In this document: one piece after another, positions 60,600 to 64,000 of the stretch
Position numbering within the stretch: position 1 is the stretch's first letter
Layout: every line of letters starts with the position of its first letter
NCBI RefSeq assembly: GCF_028368935.1
Contig: NZ_JAQNDK010000006.1
Span: 1 to 64,000, forward strand
Length of the DNA: 64,000 nucleotides
DNA from: Sorangium aterium
GTDB lineage: Bacteria; Myxococcota_A; Polyangia; Polyangiales; Polyangiaceae
Reading direction: 5' to 3'
Position numbers and translations under genes: made by a program
The notes under the pieces: generated by a model
What the model was told of the DNA's origin: nothing
Seen by the model: only the letters and a program-made list of their open reading frames with translations
Database searches by the model: none

Positions 60600-63500
60600 T
60601 CAGGTCTCCTCCGGCAGTTCGGGCACCTGGACGCGCAGCGCCACAATCGGCTCCACGTCGCGGAGCGAGCGCGGCGCCCGGAACTTCTCGCGGTCATCGT
60701 TCGTGGGCCGCTCCGCCAACGGATCATAGAGCAACGTCGGAGCCTTCTTCTCCGCGCGCGCGTAGCGCAGGCCTGTGTGCTCGTCGGCCAGTTCCGACCA
60801 TGAATCGAAGAGATCTTGGGCCCGCTTTCCCAAGTCGACGTGCAGCGCCGCCCTCTCTTCGGACGAGATGGCTTCTGCCACCCGCTGCCTGAGCAACTCT
60901 TCGACCTGTTCCTGGAGCGGCTTCACCCTGCCGATGCCCGCCGCGGCCCCCTCCGGCGTCATCCTGGGGTCCAGCAGCCGCGTGAGCGCCACGAGCACCG
61001 CCGCGCCGCCTCGATCGATCGCGCGTGGCGAGAACGGCGTCACGCTGGTCGCCTCCACCGCCCGGTAGAAGCTTGCGTGGTAGGCTTCAAACCGCTCGTA
61101 GTGCGACCGATCGCGCGGCCGGTGCACGTTGAGCAGCGTCACGACGAGCCCTGGCCGCTGGGGATCGCGCCCGACCCGGCTCGTTGCCTGGATGTACTCG
61201 GCAGTCGCCCTGGGCTGGCCGGCAACCATCATCAACCCAAGTCGCGGGATGTCGAGCCCGACCGAGATCATGTTGGTCGCCAGCGCCACGTCGACCGGCT
61301 GAAGTGTCTTCTCCCGTGGCTGCACCTCCAGGCGCTGGCGTGACGACGAGATACGCGACGTAGGCTCGCGGCTCGTCAACTCGACCACTTCACCCATCGA
61401 CCGCCGTGCGAAGACCGGCGCAGCCCGTTCGGGTCGCTGCCGTTCGTCGTACCGGCGCAACCGCGTGGCGACCTCGTCCTCGATTATCCTCCGGCTCCCG
61501 CCGAGCTCGCGCAGGCTGTTGAAGTACCCGAGCAGCGTCATGTATGGCGCCGCTGGGTTGTGCTCGACCGCGTCGCCGCCGGCCTCCTCGTAAAGCTGCT
61601 GCGCCCCCGCGAGCAGTGCCAGAGACACCTGGAGCATCACCTTTTTCAGGCTCCGCCCCGGCGCGGCCACGCCCACATACCGCCGCGCGTGGGCGTACGC
61701 CGTGTCCGCGCGTTCCTCGGGCGTCCGTGGGGCCGGCACCGTCTTCGCGAAGAACGAGTCCTTCCGGTCGGGCCCCGGCGGCGGGAACACCACCGTGCTA
61801 TCGCGGGCGAAGAGCGCCTGGATCTGCCGCGCTGCCCGTCGCACCGTCGCCGTCGAGGCCACCACTTTCGGCGCCGCTTCTTCCTCGGCACAGAGCCCGT
61901 CCACAGCCGTTTCGTAAAGCCCCACCATCGTCCCGAGCGGTCCGGAGATGAGGTGTAGCTCGTCCTGGATCACCAGGTCCAGCGGCGGCAGCCGCCCTCC
62001 AGGAATTGGCGTCCCGATCCCGGGCCTGTCGCAGGGCCCGTAGAAGCCCTCGGCGTCGTATCGGGTTACGCGCCCGAATAGCGCTCCCGTCTCACCCACC
62101 CAGGGGAGTTGCGCGATCTTGTCCACGGTCGCGATCAGGAAGCAGGGCAGCCGTCGGTAGATCGGTTCGTCCACGGCGACGATCGGCAGCGGTCGGCTTG
62201 ACCAGCGACACGACGCGGACGCGCAGTACACATGGAGCCGCTCCGGCTTCTCGTCATCAGGGAGCAGCCGGAAACTCAGCGGCTTGAATACCTGATGGCA
62301 CCACGGGCAGCGCTCGATGGGGATCGGCGAGGGGTTCCGGCCAGAGTGCAGCCGGAATGCCAGCGTCTTCTCCCGCGCCGAGTGTGGATTCCGATCTCCC
62401 GCCCGGCCCATCCGGTTGGGCGTGGCGGCTTCGCCGACCCAGAGCCCGATCTCGAAGGGCCACGTCCCGAGCCGCGGATCGGCTTCCCGGGCGATCTCCA
62501 GCGCGCACATCAGGGCCGCAGCCCGCTCGAGCTGATCGAGCGTGAGCAGCCTCAGCGTGTAGCGCATCAGCACGCTCACCCCGGCCCCTCGCACGCCCGG
62601 ATGCCGAAGGCGCCGGTACACCAGCGTGAACGCGGCAAGGCCTAGGTACGCCTCCGTCTTCCCGCCGCCCGTCGGGAAAAACAGCAGGTCCACGTCCCTG
62701 CGCGTCGTACCCTGTGGATGGACGATTCCGGGCACGTTCATCAGCACGAACGCGAGCTGGAACGGGTACCACGCCGGCGTCACCGTGGGCCGCCGGGCGC
62801 GCGCCACCTGGGCCATCACCCGGCAGGTGATTCGCAGCGCCGCGTCGGCCCTCTCGTCCACGAGCGCCGCGATCCCCTCTGCGATGCGCCCCTGCACGCA
62901 GCGGGCGTCGCGCAGCAGCTGTTCCAGCATGTGCCGCTGGGCCTCATCTGCGAGGCGCGCCGCAGCCTGCTGCTCGATCCACGCCTTGTAGGCATCGGCG
63001 ATCGGCGAGAGCGCTGCGCGCAGATCTGGCACACTCGCGAGCGCCTCCATGCGAGCATCGAGCCCCTCGAGCGTAGCAGGCACCACCCGCTCGACCTCGG
63101 CACTCGGGATCCACACGGTCTCGACCTGCCGGCAAACCCCATCCGCGTCCAGGCGAGCCGCCGTGGCCACGTTGTGGCCGACCGCATGCTCAACCGCGTC
63201 GCGGTACTGGAGCTCGGCCACCTGCTCGTCCGCATCGACATTATCGCTCCCATCGTCGCGGCCGCGCAGGTTGGGCCTCGCCGTCAGTCCCTCCTTGCAA
63301 TGGAGAGCGAGCGCCGCCTGGAAGGCGAAGGCCGCGTCGCGCGGCGACCCCGGCGGACGCCGGTTGACGAGGAACACGGAGACGGTGAGCCCGTCCCCGT
63401 CGGCGCGGCGCCGGCTCAGCACGACGAGAGTGAGCCCGCTCTCGTCTGCCTCCAGAGGGTAGGACTGCAGCGAGCCGGCCGGGTCGACGAGGAGTTCGCG

Positions 63501-63941
63501 CGTGACCTCCCGGGGCGCCCGGCGCCAGGGCCGTGCGACGGGCCGCGTCTCGTCGGCCTCCTCGGAGCAGGATGGGGTAGTTTGACAATCCGGTGGAGCC
63601 TCAGGTGCGTAGTCCCCCCACGTGGCCGTAACCCGGAGGTTGCGCACCGACGACGGCACGAGAACGCTGAGCCCGAGCGATGCAGGAAGCAGCACGCGCC
63701 GACGCGACGTGGGATCCGGCGCGCGGGCGTCGGCGGCCCGGGGATCATCCCCGATCTCGTCCGGCTCCTCCTGCGCCTCGGGATCGACGCGGTCCCCCTC
63801 GTCCCCCTCGAACGGGACGAGGAAGCCGGTGAGATACCAGCGGGACGGCGGAATTGCGAGGCGCTCGTCCGGCACGGCCGGCCCCACGAGGTCCTCGCGG
63901 AGGATCTCCACAAGACGCTCGCGTACGTCCACAGGCTCCAC
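60600..63941 (-). CDS. drmA: DISARM protein DrmA, helicase
   Basis: 1113 residues from ATG 63941 with GGGAGG upstream. Superfamily 2 helicase motifs: Walker A LLFFPTGGGKTEAYLGL (~418), DEXX VIQDELHLISG (~655), motif III ASTAT (~693), and motif VI QATSRVGRDPQR (~915). A zinc-type insert (CPWCHQVFKP...CASASCRW) lies between I and II. It unwinds invading DNA with DrmB. Other DISARM genes (a methyltransferase and drmD or drmE) are expected upstream, past position 64000, so class 1 or 2 cannot be decided here. Confidence 0.93.
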   Translation of the reverse strand: MEPVDVRERLVEILREDLVGPAVPDERLAIPPSRWYLTGFLVPFEGDEGDRVDPEAQEEPDEIGDDPRAADARAPDPTSRRRVLLPASLGLSVLVPSSVRNLRVTATWGDYAPEAPPDCQTTPSCSEEADETRPVARPWRRAPREVTRELLVDPAGSLQSYPLEADESGLTLVVLSRRRADGDGLTVSVFLVNRRPPGSPRDAAFAFQAALALHCKEGLTARPNLRGRDDGSDNVDADEQVAELQYRDAVEHAVGHNVATAARLDADGVCRQVETVWIPSAEVERVVPATLEGLDARMEALASVPDLRAALSPIADAYKAWIEQQAAARLADEAQRHMLEQLLRDARCVQGRIAEGIAALVDERADAALRITCRVMAQVARARRPTVTPAWYPFQLAFVLMNVPGIVHPQGTTRRDVDLLFFPTGGGKTEAYLGLAAFTLVYRRLRHPGVRGAGVSVLMRYTLRLLTLDQLERAAALMCALEIAREADPRLGTWPFEIGLWVGEAATPNRMGRAGDRNPHSAREKTLAFRLHSGRNPSPIPIERCPWCHQVFKPLSFRLLPDDEKPERLHVYCASASCRWSSRPLPIVAVDEPIYRRLPCFLIATVDKIAQLPWVGETGALFGRVTRYDAEGFYGPCDRPGIGTPIPGGRLPPLDLVIQDELHLISGPLGTMVGLYETAVDGLCAEEEAAPKVVASTATVRRAARQIQALFARDSTVVFPPPGPDRKDSFFAKTVPAPRTPEERADTAYAHARRYVGVAAPGRSLKKVMLQVSLALLAGAQQLYEEAGGDAVEHNPAAPYMTLLGYFNSLRELGGSRRIIEDEVATRLRRYDERQRPERAAPVFARRSMGEVVELTSREPTSRISSSRQRLEVQPREKTLQPVDVALATNMISVGLDIPRLGLMMVAGQPRATAEYIQATSRVGRDPQRPGLVVTLLNVHRPRDRSHYERFEAYHASFYRAVEATSVTPFSPRAIDRGGAAVLVALTRLLDPRMTPEGAAAGIGRVKPLQEQVEELLRQRVAEAISSEERAALHVDLGKRAQDLFDSWSELADEHTGLRYARAEKKAPTLLYDPLAERPTNDDREKFRAPRSLRDVEPIVALRVQVPELPEET

Positions 63942-64000
63942 GGCGCGTTCCTCCCTTCTCCCGACCCACCGTCAGGAGCGTACAGTCGGGGTCGGCGAGA

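Overview
This is a GC-rich window (roughly 70% by eye) with long, closely packed genes, many lipoproteins, ATGA/GTGA stop-start overlaps and very long antisense open frames. Together with an RppA-type type III polyketide synthase, glycine-rich PGRS-like lipoproteins, Rhs-type sequence and membrane-tailed sigma factors, this points to a myxobacterium of the Sorangium/Polyangiales type. That assignment is inference from style and families; no rRNA, tRNA or other marker gene is present.

Layout. 1-3.7 kb: the end of a short-chain dehydrogenase, a secreted three-domain-type multicopper oxidase and a divergent LysR regulator. 3.7-11.6 kb: a tightly coupled plus-strand run that reads as a cryptic isoprenoid pathway: polyprenyl synthase, two unknowns, a CrtC/AttH-like hydratase, a small SCP2-like protein, a 985-residue FAD oxidoreductase with an OmpA-like domain inserted in it, and a methyltransferase. 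11.6-18.7 kb: envelope and regulatory genes (exported protein, MerR + VIT/vWA pair, convergent OmpA-like lipoprotein, small unknown). 19.7-23.3 kb: type III PKS, an aldo/keto reductase broken by one frameshift, a SnoaL-like protein, an SMR-type membrane protein and a DUF3574 lipoprotein. 23.6-33.7 kb: a 10-kb metal-oxidation locus with a 1582-residue multicopper oxidase, a beta-propeller lipoprotein, two Sco-type copper chaperones and a cytochrome c/periplasmic-binding-protein fusion. The layout recalls bacterial Mn(II) oxidase (Mnx) loci.

33.9-43.7 kb is accessory DNA: a Uma2-type nuclease, a DUF6194 protein, a GH54 arabinofuranosidase lipoprotein, decayed fragments, a tandemly duplicated integrase/excisionase module (one integrase intact, one truncated), and an orphan nine-repeat CRISPR array whose leader-distal repeats decay toward the module. 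An Rhs/YD-type remnant follows. 43.7-49.7 kb is a four-gene minus-strand operon: lipoprotein, exported polymorphic toxin (pretoxin-like segment plus PD-(D/E)XK-like C-terminus) and two paralogous candidate immunity genes.

50-57.5 kb: an operon of a TPR/PEGA protein and two glycine-rich lipoproteins, divergent from a sigma factor with a transmembrane tail, then an XRE-type membrane protein and a second sigma factor. 57.9-63.9 kb: the drmC-drmB-drmA core of a DISARM anti-phage system on the minus strand, whose remaining genes must lie beyond the right edge.

The items most worth follow-up are (i) the two int/xis modules whose three 13-bp repeats have changed in concert, (ii) the oxidoreductase with an OmpA-like insertion in its isoprenoid cluster, (iii) the giant multicopper oxidase locus, and (iv) the toxin operon beside the orphan CRISPR array.
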